The notes beneath the pieces are model-generated. The model was given only the letters and a program-made list of their open reading frames with translations, ran no database searches and was not told the origin of the DNA. A program made the translations under genes and the position numbers. Below, piece by piece: positions 8,231 through 15,231 of a stretch of DNA of 15,332 nucleotides. The DNA is taken from positions 1 through 15,332 of the forward strand of contig JBALVT010000096.1 in NCBI GenBank assembly GCA_036961345.1, given 5' to 3'. The stretch is from JBALVT01 sp036961345 (GTDB lineage: Bacteria > Pseudomonadota > Gammaproteobacteria > Pseudomonadales > Halieaceae). Numbering within the stretch: position 1 is the stretch's first letter; each line of letters starts with the position of its first letter.

Positions 8231-9193
8231 TTGGCTAATTTGCCCTATTCTCTCGAACGCTACGATATAAAGGCGACACGCAAAGCGACTAACGGCATCG
8301 AACTCAATGTGTTTGAAGCCGGATCCGGTCCGCTGATTCTACTACTCCATGGCTTCCCCGAGTGCTGGGCCAGTTGGGGGCCGCAGATCAGCTACCTTCT
8401 GGACAGGGGCTACCATGTGGTGGTCCCGGAGATGCGCGGTTATGGTGAAAGTGACGCGCCCGCCGATATTACGGCCTATGACACGGTAGAACTGGCCGCG
8501 GATGTGGCAGGTCTGATTGATACTTACAATAAGGGTCCGGCCATTGTTATAGGGCACGACTGGGGTTGTATCGCTGCTTGGCATACCGCCTGGCTGCACC
8601 CGGAAAAGCTTCTCGGAGTGGGAGGCCTGTCAGTACCTTGGTTTGGTCGCGGCGAGATGCATATGCTGAATCTGATCGAAACGATGTTCCCCGACAATTA
8701 TTTTTATATTTCCGATTTTCAGCGCCAGGAAACAACGCAGCGGCTCGACAGTGATCATCGTGATGCCCTCACTCGTATCATGGTGGGCGAAATGGATATT
8801 CTCAACCAGCCTGCTGATGGTCGCTCCTTCCTGGAGCGTATCGAAATGCCCGCCGAGCAGCCTGCTTTTATGCCAAATGACTTTCTCGACTATTTGGTCA
8901 GCCGTTATCAGCCGTACGGTTTCGAGCCGCCACACAACTGGTATCGTAACTTTCAGCGCACTTTCGAGCGTACCGAGGCGAATGTGGATGATGTCATTAA
9001 GGTGCCTGCCATGTACCTTACCGGAACGCAGGAGTGGACTGTCGAATTGGCGCAGACACTACAACTGGATGAATACGAGAAGTTTTCTGACCTGCGAGTC
9101 ACTGGAATGATCGAGGCTGGGCATTGGTTGGGTCAGGAAGCACCCGAGTGGGTTAATAGTAAGATTGGTGAGTTTCTGCAATCGATTACCTAG
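8231..9193 (+). CDS. Alpha/beta hydrolase, epoxide hydrolase-like
   Basis: The 320-residue protein carries the soluble epoxide hydrolase layout. HGFPE (40-44) forms the oxyanion loop. GHDWG holds the nucleophile Asp110. The two lid tyrosines that activate an epoxide oxygen are matched by Tyr159 (YFYISDFQ, aligned with YQLYFQ in human sEH) and Tyr238 (NWYRNFQ). The catalytic His298 is in AGHWLGQEAPEWVN. The third triad member appears to be Glu268 (TGTQEW) instead of the usual Asp. Two lid tyrosines favour epoxide hydrolase over haloalkane dehalogenase. It should convert an epoxide to a vicinal diol; some relatives act as C-C hydrolases or esterases. It begins at TTG with a strong ribosome site and is last in the plus-strand group, so its substrate probably belongs to the same pathway as the ThDP enzyme and dehydrogenase. 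Confidence 0.9.
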   Translation: MANLPYSLERYDIKATRKATNGIELNVFEAGSGPLILLLHGFPECWASWGPQISYLLDRGYHVVVPEMRGYGESDAPADITAYDTVELAADVAGLIDTYNKGPAIVIGHDWGCIAAWHTAWLHPEKLLGVGGLSVPWFGRGEMHMLNLIETMFPDNYFYISDFQRQETTQRLDSDHRDALTRIMVGEMDILNQPADGRSFLERIEMPAEQPAFMPNDFLDYLVSRYQPYGFEPPHNWYRNFQRTFERTEANVDDVIKVPAMYLTGTQEWTVELAQTLQLDEYEKFSDLRVTGMIEAGHWLGQEAPEWVNSKIGEFLQSIT

Positions 9194-9226
9194 GCATTAC
9201 CGGAGTAAACCACTGGCAGGTAATGC
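9194..9226. terminator. Inverted repeat between convergent genes
   Basis: GCATTACC (9194-9201) and GGTAATGC (9219-9226) are perfect 8-bp arms around a 17-base loop, starting directly after the hydrolase stop. The SRPBCC gene ends on the other strand at 9247. The position fits a shared terminator for the two convergent transcripts, but T-runs are poor on both sides. Confidence 0.35.
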
Positions 9227-9246
9227 ATTCACTCACTTTGTTTGCA

Positions 9247-9705
9247 TTACTCCCCTGCGGCAATTCCGCCCCGTTGCTCTACGCGTTGTTTCAACGCGAC
9301 ATTCATGGCCTCATAGAGCGCGGAGGCCTTCCTTAACGTAGGCCTTAGCAGAGGAACCAATAAGCCCTTAAAATTTTCACCGTGGTGTAAACGGCAGTGT
9401 TGTTTGTCCAATTGCTCGATTCGAAAATAGTGCTCGCCGGATATCACGAGGGCGTTCCCGCCGTACCAAACCACCTCCTTAGAGTCTTTCAGTGAAGAAA
9501 TATTCGCTGTGAGCTTTAAGGATTTACTGTCGTCCCGCAAGACCTCCATGCGAACCTTTGCACCCATCTCCAGGTGTGTTTGGACCTTGCCCAACATCGG
9601 ATTCCAATCTGGGTAAGCGTCAAAATCCACCAGCACCTGCCAGATGTCTGCGGGGCATGCACCGATGTCGATAACGGTCTGAATCTGGTAGGCAAATATA
9701 GTCAT
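9247..9705 (-). CDS. SRPBCC domain protein (START-like, polyketide cyclase type)
   Basis: A 152-residue single-domain protein. The helix-turn DIGACPADIWQVLVDFDAYPDWNP near the N-terminus is the classic SRPBCC/polyketide-cyclase entry motif. A strand-rich middle and a C-terminal helix (FKGLLVPLLRPTLRKA onward) close the ligand cavity. These proteins bind hydrophobic small molecules, and some are cyclases or dehydratases; no catalytic residue can be assigned here. The ATG at 9705 has an AGGAAG site about 6 bases upstream. It is the last gene of the minus-strand group, but 143 bases and a strong hairpin separate it from the VOC gene before it, so it may have its own promoter or reduced read-through. 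The context suggests a carrier or cyclase for a pathway intermediate (inference). Confidence 0.85.
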   Translation of the reverse strand: MTIFAYQIQTVIDIGACPADIWQVLVDFDAYPDWNPMLGKVQTHLEMGAKVRMEVLRDDSKSLKLTANISSLKDSKEVVWYGGNALVISGEHYFRIEQLDKQHCRLHHGENFKGLLVPLLRPTLRKASALYEAMNVALKQRVEQRGGIAAGE

Positions 9706-9818
9706 ATCTAGCTTCCTATTTTGTTAGTGTTTAATGATCTGTCTTGTCCGTATTTTTATCTCGTTGACCTGCCACAGGCTCAATCAGAGAACCAGTCCAG
9801 CTCTTTGCTTAAGGTAGA

Positions 9819-9838
9819 GTCGCCTGTTCCCAGGCGAC
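9819..9838 (-). terminator. Strong GC-rich hairpin after the VOC gene
   Basis: GTCGCCTG and CAGGCGAC form a perfect 8-bp stem with a four-base loop, 10 bases past the VOC stop codon. Read on the minus strand the loop is GGAA, a GNRA-type tetraloop, which suggests it works in the minus-strand RNA. Only TCTACCTT follows, so termination may be incomplete. It lies in the 143-base gap 9706-9848, where I see nothing else apart from the SRPBCC ribosome site. Confidence 0.5.
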
Positions 9839-9848
9839 GGTCAGTGCA

Positions 9849-10322
9849 CTATCCGGCTATAGGTGGCGCAAACGGAATTTCACGGCCAATCGCTTCTTCT
9901 ATTTCAATGACATTACCAAAAGGATCTCGGCCGTAGGCAGAGAATACATTCGGAGCAACTTCAAGAGGTTCGTGGTGAAAGCGGACACCCGCCTTACACA
10001 GGCGCTTATACTCGGTCTGAATATCGGTTACCGCAAAGCAAATATGGGTATAACCGTGATTAACCACTGGACGGTTCGGATCTTGAACCTCAACGTCCAC
10101 TGAGCCAAACTCAAACAGCTCAATCAATATATTGGATTGCTTCAAATGCCCTACGCGAGCTGAGGTGCCATTTACGCCCAATATTTTACTGGGCATATCT
10201 TCGTCCGTAAGCTCCCAGCCACTTTCAAAAATTTTTTCAAAGCCTAAATGCGTACAATAAAATTCAGCCGCTTTGTCGAAATCAGGCACCGATAGTGCCA
10301 CATGGTTTACACCTAAAATCAT
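9849..10322 (-). CDS. VOC (glyoxalase/bleomycin-resistance) family protein with intact metal site
   Basis: This 157-residue protein is a complete two-module VOC fold. The metal ligands expected in this superfamily are all present: His7 (NHVAL), Glu68 (LIELFEF), His93 (THICFAV) and Glu140 (GNVIEIEE). It should therefore bind a divalent metal and act as a lyase, epimerase or isomerase of the glyoxalase I/methylmalonyl-CoA epimerase kind; the substrate is unknown. The ATG at 10322 follows GAGGG by seven bases. It starts 32 bases after the SDR gene, consistent with one transcript. Its residues line up one-for-one with the N-terminal half of the larger VOC protein two genes upstream in the same group. 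Parts look AT-richer than the ThDP gene, but not uniformly. Confidence 0.92.
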   Translation of the reverse strand: MILGVNHVALSVPDFDKAAEFYCTHLGFEKIFESGWELTDEDMPSKILGVNGTSARVGHLKQSNILIELFEFGSVDVEVQDPNRPVVNHGYTHICFAVTDIQTEYKRLCKAGVRFHHEPLEVAPNVFSAYGRDPFGNVIEIEEAIGREIPFAPPIAG

Positions 10323-10354
10323 TTTTTTACCCTCGAGTTATGGTTCCATTGACG

Positions 10355-11197
10355 TTATTTACATCGGTCTATCCCAGTGAATTTATTTAAGATGTTGTCC
10401 ATTTTTTTTGTTGGCAGTAACCAATTCAAGCGCAACATGATATGCATGGGATAGTCGGCTTTTGGCTTAGGGGACTCAACGGCATGCAGTATTTTCTTTG
10501 ATACCTCAATAACAGGAATGTCCTTGCCATCCGCGAAGCCGTCCCGCAAGCCGTCAAAGGCAGGCCAGTAACGGGTTTTCCCATAACGAGTCTCCAGGGC
10601 GTCATAATCAACTTTTGATTGAATGTCTGTTGTAACCTGACCGGGCTTAATAGCACTGACATGGATGCCGTATATGCTCAGCTCTCGACGGAGTGTGTCA
10701 TTGATCGCCTCGGCGGCAAACTTGGACGCGTTGTAGGCTCCAAACATCGGAACCGCGACCGCACCATTCACCGAAGTGATATTGACCACGCGGCCCGGAC
10801 TGCCCTGGGCGTCAGGTTTGGTGCCAAGCAATGGCGCAAATGCTTGGGTAACGGCTAACACACCAATCGTATTTACCTCAATGTTATGACGTACTTCATC
10901 GAGAGGTATATGGAGCAAAGGCCCGATTGCAGAGATCCCGGCATTGTTCACCAGGGCCGTCAGGTTCTCACCGCCGAGCTTGGACTCGACCACTTTAACC
11001 GCTTCACCAATGGCGTCGACGTCGGTAACATCGAACAGCAACGGGGTAAAGTTGTCCCCCAATTTGGCTTGCACGCTTTCTCCATCGGCGGCTTTGCGCA
11101 CACTGCCAAAGACCTGATAGCCTTTGTCCAGTAGATACTGTGCCGCATGGAAGCCGATTCCAGATGACACTCCGGTTATTACTACTGTTTTTTTCAT
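10355..11197 (-). CDS. Short-chain dehydrogenase/reductase (classical SDR)
   Basis: The 280-residue protein has all classical SDR motifs: cofactor loop TGVSSGIG (8-15), NNAG in the middle of the fold, catalytic Ser142 (NITSVNG), Tyr155 and Lys159 (YNASK). The segment VFGSVRKA after the second strand contains an Arg, which may favour NADP(H); that is inference. It interconverts a hydroxyl and a carbonyl. The long C-terminal part (about residues 195-280, with YPMHIMLRLNWLLPTKKMDNIL) resembles SDRs acting on bulky hydrophobic substrates. The ATG at 11197 follows AAGGAG by seven bases. It sits between the two VOC genes, with gaps of 49 and 32 bases, so co-transcription is likely. Confidence 0.94.
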   Translation of the reverse strand: MKKTVVITGVSSGIGFHAAQYLLDKGYQVFGSVRKAADGESVQAKLGDNFTPLLFDVTDVDAIGEAVKVVESKLGGENLTALVNNAGISAIGPLLHIPLDEVRHNIEVNTIGVLAVTQAFAPLLGTKPDAQGSPGRVVNITSVNGAVAVPMFGAYNASKFAAEAINDTLRRELSIYGIHVSAIKPGQVTTDIQSKVDYDALETRYGKTRYWPAFDGLRDGFADGKDIPVIEVSKKILHAVESPKPKADYPMHIMLRLNWLLPTKKMDNILNKFTGIDRCK

Positions 11198-11246
11198 TTA
11201 ACTACTCCTTATATCACTTGATTAATGTTCATTAATAAGTGGGTGC

Positions 11247-12230
11247 TTAGTCTTCGCTTGGCTTGTATTCGGCAACGGCAGCCAGTGTCATCTGGTACAT
11301 GGCTTCGCGATGTTCTTCGGTCACCGGACCAAAACCCCAAAACCCATAGGCATGCTTATCGATCGCCTGCATTTCTATGGACAGGTTAGTGCGGGTGGTG
11401 GCGTAGGTGCCGTAGGCGCCGTGTTCGCTAGGCTCATCGCCGGCTGGAACACTTTGGTGCATACCGGTTTGGCTGGTGGCGTTCCACGCTTTGATATAGT
11501 CTTGCTGGGTCTCATAGCCCATAGCAAAGTTCATAATACCTGCATCACTGAGCAGGTAGTCGTCTGCATGCGGTACGCTATTTTCAAAGTCGGCCAGTAC
11601 GATAAACTTATCATTGATCTGCAGAGTGCTGGTCTGAACCAGCTTACCTTCACCGGCTAGTACGGTGGCAGTATCGAAACAGTCGGCTCTTTTTGTAAAT
11701 TCAAAGAGCTCACGGAAGTCGGACTCTGCGGCTTCAAATTGGCTGCTGGTGATACCGACACCAATAAGCTGTGCGTCGCGCTCGCCATTAATTAAGTTAG
11801 CTTGCTCCACTAGTTGGATAATATTTCCATCAGGATCGGTGGTTATACCATGGCGGCTGATCTCTCCTTGAACAATAGTGATGTCTTGGAAAAAACCAAG
11901 CTCGATCATGCTGCGCTGGAATTTTTCCAAACTGCGTACGGCTATTATCAGGCGGTTATAGCCTTCTGATAGAATGCTGTGATGGGTAGGGAGAGGCTTT
12001 GGCTTAGGGTTTTCAAACTCAAAGATCTCTAACTGAAAAAAAACGCTGTTATCCGTAAACCAACGCACTTTGGAAGCCGGGTTTGGAAGTTCCTGTACCA
12101 TTTCGGCTAGTGGCCCGCGAAACGCCACCGTACCGAAACAGTCATCCATACCCACTACTCGATCGTAGAAAACAATCGAACGGTAAAAATCGGTAGTGCA
12201 AATTGCTATCTGTGACATGGTGGTCGACAT
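11247..12230 (-). CDS. Two-domain VOC superfamily protein with degenerate metal site
   Basis: This 327-residue protein contains at least one clear VOC domain (about 1-145) and a second, more divergent VOC-like half (about 150-320). The first domain is collinear with the 157-residue VOC protein of the same group: shared LEIFEFEN/IELFEFGS, GYNRLIIAV/GYTHICFAV and DPDGNIIQLVE/DPFGNVIEIEE. However, the metal-ligand positions read Gln7, Glu68, Arg93 and Gln139 instead of His, Glu, His and Glu. It may therefore be a non-metal binding protein, or use ligands from the second half. The C-terminal half has an HxAYGxxGF-like stretch near residue 295. The start ATG at 12230 is preceded by AAGG; a second in-frame ATG four codons later is possible. 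It lies between the alcohol dehydrogenase (72 bases) and SDR (49 bases). Confidence 0.85.
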   Translation of the reverse strand: MSTTMSQIAICTTDFYRSIVFYDRVVGMDDCFGTVAFRGPLAEMVQELPNPASKVRWFTDNSVFFQLEIFEFENPKPKPLPTHHSILSEGYNRLIIAVRSLEKFQRSMIELGFFQDITIVQGEISRHGITTDPDGNIIQLVEQANLINGERDAQLIGVGITSSQFEAAESDFRELFEFTKRADCFDTATVLAGEGKLVQTSTLQINDKFIVLADFENSVPHADDYLLSDAGIMNFAMGYETQQDYIKAWNATSQTGMHQSVPAGDEPSEHGAYGTYATTRTNLSIEMQAIDKHAYGFWGFGPVTEEHREAMYQMTLAAVAEYKPSED

Positions 12231-12302
12231 ACTAAGGGTCCTTGTATTTTAGATACGTGGCGCTGCTCTGGATGCAAATTAATACAGAAGAAAATAATCC
12301 GC

Positions 12303-13316
12303 TCAGGGCTGAATCATAATCTTGCAATGTTCGTTGGGCTGCATCAGACCCGCAAACGCATCCGGCACCTCCTCCAGGGATATAGTGCGGGTGATAAGGT
12401 CACCTGTTTCAATCCTACCGGCCTCGATCATGCGGACAACGAACTGGAAATCTTCCAGGGTATAGCCGAAAGAGAAGGTCATGCGGAGCTGTTTCTGGGC
12501 CGCCACTAATGAGGTGATGGGTTCAGGAGCCATGTTGCAGCCGACCGCGACGATATGTGCTTTTTGGGGTGCGTTATCGACAAGACTTTGCAGAATGGGT
12601 GCACCTACGCACTCGACGATAACCTGGGGCTCAGAGCCGGTCGCCTCCCGGAACGCCTGCACGGGGTCGTCGCATTCACTGGCATTGATAGTCACAGTTG
12701 CACCGGCATTGCCTGCACGATTCAGCCTGGCGGAATCCAGGTCGGATATGCCCACGTGTTCCGCGCCGAAGAATTTGGCCCACTTGACTACCGTAATACC
12801 GATGATCCCTGCGCCGATAATCAGTATATTGCCAGCCATTGGCAGATTGCAGTCCCTGAACGCCGCGAGGCCAACCGTCAGCGGTTCCACTAACGCAGCA
12901 CTGGGGTACCCGGTGCTTGCCGCGATCTTGATAGTGACGGCTGCCTGGACGATCACATATTCGGCGTAAGCACCATTGACGCCGAAACCGATCAATTCCA
13001 GGCTTGTACAACCCTCCAGGTTGCCTGCCTCACAAGCGGCACATTGCCCACAGGTCATGGCACCCATAGCTATGGCGCGATCTCCTACTTGCCAGTCGCC
13101 GTCGGTCTGATCACCTAAGGCAACTACCTCGCCGGCAAACTCATGGCCGAATACCGTCCCGAGAGGAGCAAATGCCGCCTGGTAGGCGTGCAGGTCTGAA
13201 CCACAGATGCCGCAAGCTCCCACCTTCAATAGCAACTGGCCCGGACCGGGTTCCGGCCTGTCAATTTCCACCAAAGCAAGTTTCTGATCTGATCCGTTGA
13301 AAGCGACTGCACGCAT
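12303..13316 (-). CDS. Zinc-dependent medium-chain alcohol dehydrogenase
   Basis: The 337-residue protein is a zinc-containing medium-chain dehydrogenase. Catalytic zinc ligands are Cys38 (GICGSD) with His58-Glu59 (GHEFAGEV). The structural zinc site is Cys89, Cys92, Cys95 and Cys103. A Rossmann domain carries IIGAGIIGITVVKWAKFFGA. It should oxidise a primary or secondary alcohol (or polyol) with NAD(P)+ in the cytoplasm; threonine- and sorbitol-dehydrogenase-like enzymes share this layout, so the substrate is open. The ATG at 13316 has AGGAGAT seven bases upstream. It is the first gene of the minus-strand group and is divergent from the WS/DGAT gene, with a candidate promoter and palindrome in the shared 276-base region. 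No key residue is missing. Confidence 0.95.
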   Translation of the reverse strand: MRAVAFNGSDQKLALVEIDRPEPGPGQLLLKVGACGICGSDLHAYQAAFAPLGTVFGHEFAGEVVALGDQTDGDWQVGDRAIAMGAMTCGQCAACEAGNLEGCTSLELIGFGVNGAYAEYVIVQAAVTIKIAASTGYPSAALVEPLTVGLAAFRDCNLPMAGNILIIGAGIIGITVVKWAKFFGAEHVGISDLDSARLNRAGNAGATVTINASECDDPVQAFREATGSEPQVIVECVGAPILQSLVDNAPQKAHIVAVGCNMAPEPITSLVAAQKQLRMTFSFGYTLEDFQFVVRMIEAGRIETGDLITRTISLEEVPDAFAGLMQPNEHCKIMIQP

Positions 13317-13357
13317 AGCCTATCTCCTGAGAGGTTTGTTAGTAGATGACGGTCGCC

Positions 13358-13389
13358 ATTGTAGGACGCGATAACGCAAAGTGCGTTAT
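13358..13389 (-). promoter_or_regulatory. Candidate promoter and operator of the alcohol dehydrogenase group
   Basis: On the minus strand TACAAT (13358-13363) could be a -10 box, about 41 bases before the ADH start. A perfect palindrome, ATAACGCA-AAG-TGCGTTAT (13371-13389), covers the spacer and the place where a -35 box would fall (13381-13386). No consensus -35 exists there. Its size and placement fit a dimeric regulator site. Confidence 0.4.
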
Positions 13390-13456
13390 TCCAGGTGGCC
13401 AACTACGTTTCAATTTCGGACAGCACGGTGCGCCATCATCAGGTCGCTAAATAGGG

Positions 13457-13519
13457 TGGCCGAATTGGAACCGAATCTGGCCGTCAATCATCTGGTTTGT
13501 GGGCGCGTAGATAGCCAAA
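13457..13519 (+). repeat. 63-bp direct repeat, copy 1, upstream of WS/DGAT
   Basis: This copy matches 15088-15150 at 56 of 63 positions with no gaps. It ends 73 bases before the WS/DGAT start. Within it a ten-base unit, CCGAATTGG/CCGAATCTGG, occurs twice. No terminal inverted repeat or target duplication is visible, so it does not look like an insertion sequence end. Confidence 0.85.
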
Positions 13520-13554
13520 CTAACCTACATTGCCGTGGACTTTGTACGGGGCTG

Positions 13555-13574
13555 ATTCAATATATTTTTTGAAT
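13555..13574. promoter_or_regulatory. AT-rich inverted repeat before WS/DGAT
   Basis: ATTCAA and TTGAAT flank an eight-base AT-rich centre (TATATTTT), 19 bases ahead of the start codon. It overlaps the most plausible -10 area and could be an operator. It could also be chance in AT-rich sequence. Confidence 0.25.
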
Positions 13575-13592
13575 ATTATTCGGAGACTTAGG

Positions 13593-15083
13593 ATGAAAAA
13601 ATTAACTTTAACGGATCGTGCCTTTTTACTGGCTGAATCGCGAGAGGCTCCGATGCATGTCGGGGGCGTAAACCTATATACCGTGCCGAAGGGTGAGGAT
13701 GAGCAGGAGTTTATGTCTGGCCTGCGCGAATTCCTCTCCTCAGAGGTGGCTCTTCGATATCCATTCGGGCAGCGGCTAAAATTGACAAACCTGGGGATGA
13801 CGGGACCGATTTCCTGGGAGGAAGATCCAAATCTTGATATGCATTACCACGTGCGTCATTCTGCACTACCGAAGCCGGGTCGTTACCGAGAGTTGTTTGC
13901 GCTGGTTTCCCGGCTGCACAGTACTTTGCTTGATCGCAGTCGTCCGCTTTGGGAGTTTCATCTGATCGAGGGTTTGCAGGACCGACAGTTTGCCACCTAT
14001 TCAAAGATTCACCACTGCGCCATTGATGGGGCGGGGTTCATGCATTTTCTAAACAGCATGCACTCCAATAGCCCGGAGGAGTATAAAAACTACTCTCCCT
14101 TTTCACTGGAAGCCTACCGCAAATACAAAAGCAGTCTGGTGGATGAAATGGAGCATAATCCAATAAAGTCTGCGCGAGATAAAAAGCCGACACAGGTGCT
14201 TTCGGATTCTATGAATAGCACCTCGAATATTCTACGCGCTATCGGGCAGACAGCCAGTGCCTACTTAGGCCGTGAAGAGAAGCTTTCCGTGCCCTGGCAC
14301 GATATTCCGAGAACATCTTTCAATAAAAGAATTACCGGTGCGCGGCGGTTTGTTGCCCAAACCTGGGAGTTTCAGCGTGTCTATGCGGTTGGCAAGAAAC
14401 TGGGTGGCACGCTGAACGATACGGTACTGGCAATGTGTGCCGGTGCTTTGCGTAAATACTTGCAGGAGCACCATGAACTGCCGGCGCAATCGTTGAAAGC
14501 GATGGCGCCGATCTCTTTGAGAGGCAAGGGAGATCTGGACAGCGCCAATGCTGTGGCTACGCTATGTGCAGATCTTGCCACCAACGTTGCTGATCCTGCT
14601 ATGCGTTACCAGCGTATTCGCGAGTCGATGATTGCGGGTAAAGGACTGATGCAGAAGATGAGTCCGGGGGAAATCGGAAGCTATATGGCCATCACTCAAT
14701 TGCCCGGGCTCTCGTTATCGTTACTAGGTATCGAAGATAGGTTTCCGGCTTTTAATGTGACTATTTCCAATGTGCCCGGATCAAGAGAGCAGCTGTACTG
14801 GAACGGAGCGAAGATGGTTGGCTCCTACCCTATTTCTGCAATAGCACACGGTTCTGGCGTCAATATCACATTAGTCAGTAATGGTGACAATCTGGATGTG
14901 GGGATTGTTGCCTGTCGTGAAACTGTGCCCAGTGTCCAACGTTTGATTGATTATATGGAAGATGCGCTGGTAGAGCTGGAACAGCTGGCAGGCCTAGTGC
15001 CGAGAAAGAACCCCAATCGCGTTGCCAGGGTGAAAGCCGCTTCAAAGCGTCCCAGAAAAAAAGCTGGTGCAACTGGAAAATAA
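13593..15083 (+). CDS. Wax ester synthase/diacylglycerol acyltransferase (WS/DGAT)
   Basis: The 496-residue protein has the bacterial WS/DGAT length and both family halves. The N-terminal acyltransferase domain opens with LTLTDRAFLLAESREAPMHVGG and holds the active-site motif HHCAIDG (140-146, HHxxxDG). The C-terminal domain includes NDTVLAMCAGALRKYL, the PISLRGKGD stretch and NVTISNVPG (a family hallmark). It transfers a fatty acyl group from CoA to a fatty alcohol or diacylglycerol, making storage wax ester or triacylglycerol at the membrane. The tail (about 470-496) is rich in Lys and Arg and may aid membrane contact. ATG 13593 with GGAG upstream was chosen; the in-frame ATG at 13530 would add 21 unrelated residues. 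It is divergent from the ADH gene and flanked by 63-bp repeats. Related proteins are often multi-copy in oil-degrading marine bacteria. Confidence 0.95.
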   Translation: MKKLTLTDRAFLLAESREAPMHVGGVNLYTVPKGEDEQEFMSGLREFLSSEVALRYPFGQRLKLTNLGMTGPISWEEDPNLDMHYHVRHSALPKPGRYRELFALVSRLHSTLLDRSRPLWEFHLIEGLQDRQFATYSKIHHCAIDGAGFMHFLNSMHSNSPEEYKNYSPFSLEAYRKYKSSLVDEMEHNPIKSARDKKPTQVLSDSMNSTSNILRAIGQTASAYLGREEKLSVPWHDIPRTSFNKRITGARRFVAQTWEFQRVYAVGKKLGGTLNDTVLAMCAGALRKYLQEHHELPAQSLKAMAPISLRGKGDLDSANAVATLCADLATNVADPAMRYQRIRESMIAGKGLMQKMSPGEIGSYMAITQLPGLSLSLLGIEDRFPAFNVTISNVPGSREQLYWNGAKMVGSYPISAIAHGSGVNITLVSNGDNLDVGIVACRETVPSVQRLIDYMEDALVELEQLAGLVPRKNPNRVARVKAASKRPRKKAGATGK

Positions 15084-15087
15084 CAGA

Positions 15088-15150
15088 TGGCCGAATTGGA
15101 AACGAATCTGGCCATCAATCATCTGGTTCCTGGCCGTGCAGATAGCCAAA
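15088..15150 (+). repeat. 63-bp direct repeat, copy 2, after WS/DGAT
   Basis: This is the second copy of the element at 13457-13519. It begins four bases after the WS/DGAT stop codon and ends 81 bases before the next likely start codon (15232). Seven substitutions separate the copies, five of them in a ten-base stretch near the right-hand end. Confidence 0.85.
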
Positions 15151-15231
15151 ATATCACCATGATTAGTTTAATGATCGATCAGCTTTTTGTAGTCGAAGAT
15201 CGAAAAATAAATTTGCAAGGGAGAGACGAGG

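Noticed and set aside
9849..10322. Low GC in the small VOC gene as evidence of recent transfer
   Set aside because: Some stretches count near 40% GC, but others approach 47% and neighbouring genes vary as much, so the contrast is too uneven to rely on.
13381..13572. 63-codon plus-strand frame through repeat copy 1
   Set aside because: It starts at GTG inside the palindrome with no ribosome site and ends in promoter-like AT-rich sequence. Kept only as an observation about the repeat.
13530..13592. ATG at 13530 as start of WS/DGAT
   Set aside because: WS/DGAT proteins begin close to LTxxDxxFL, which follows the ATG at 13593 directly, and only that ATG has a GGAG site.
13457..15150. WS/DGAT with its flanking repeats as a composite transposon
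   Set aside because: The flanking repeats are only 63 bp, lack terminal inverted repeats and transposase, and show no target-site duplication.
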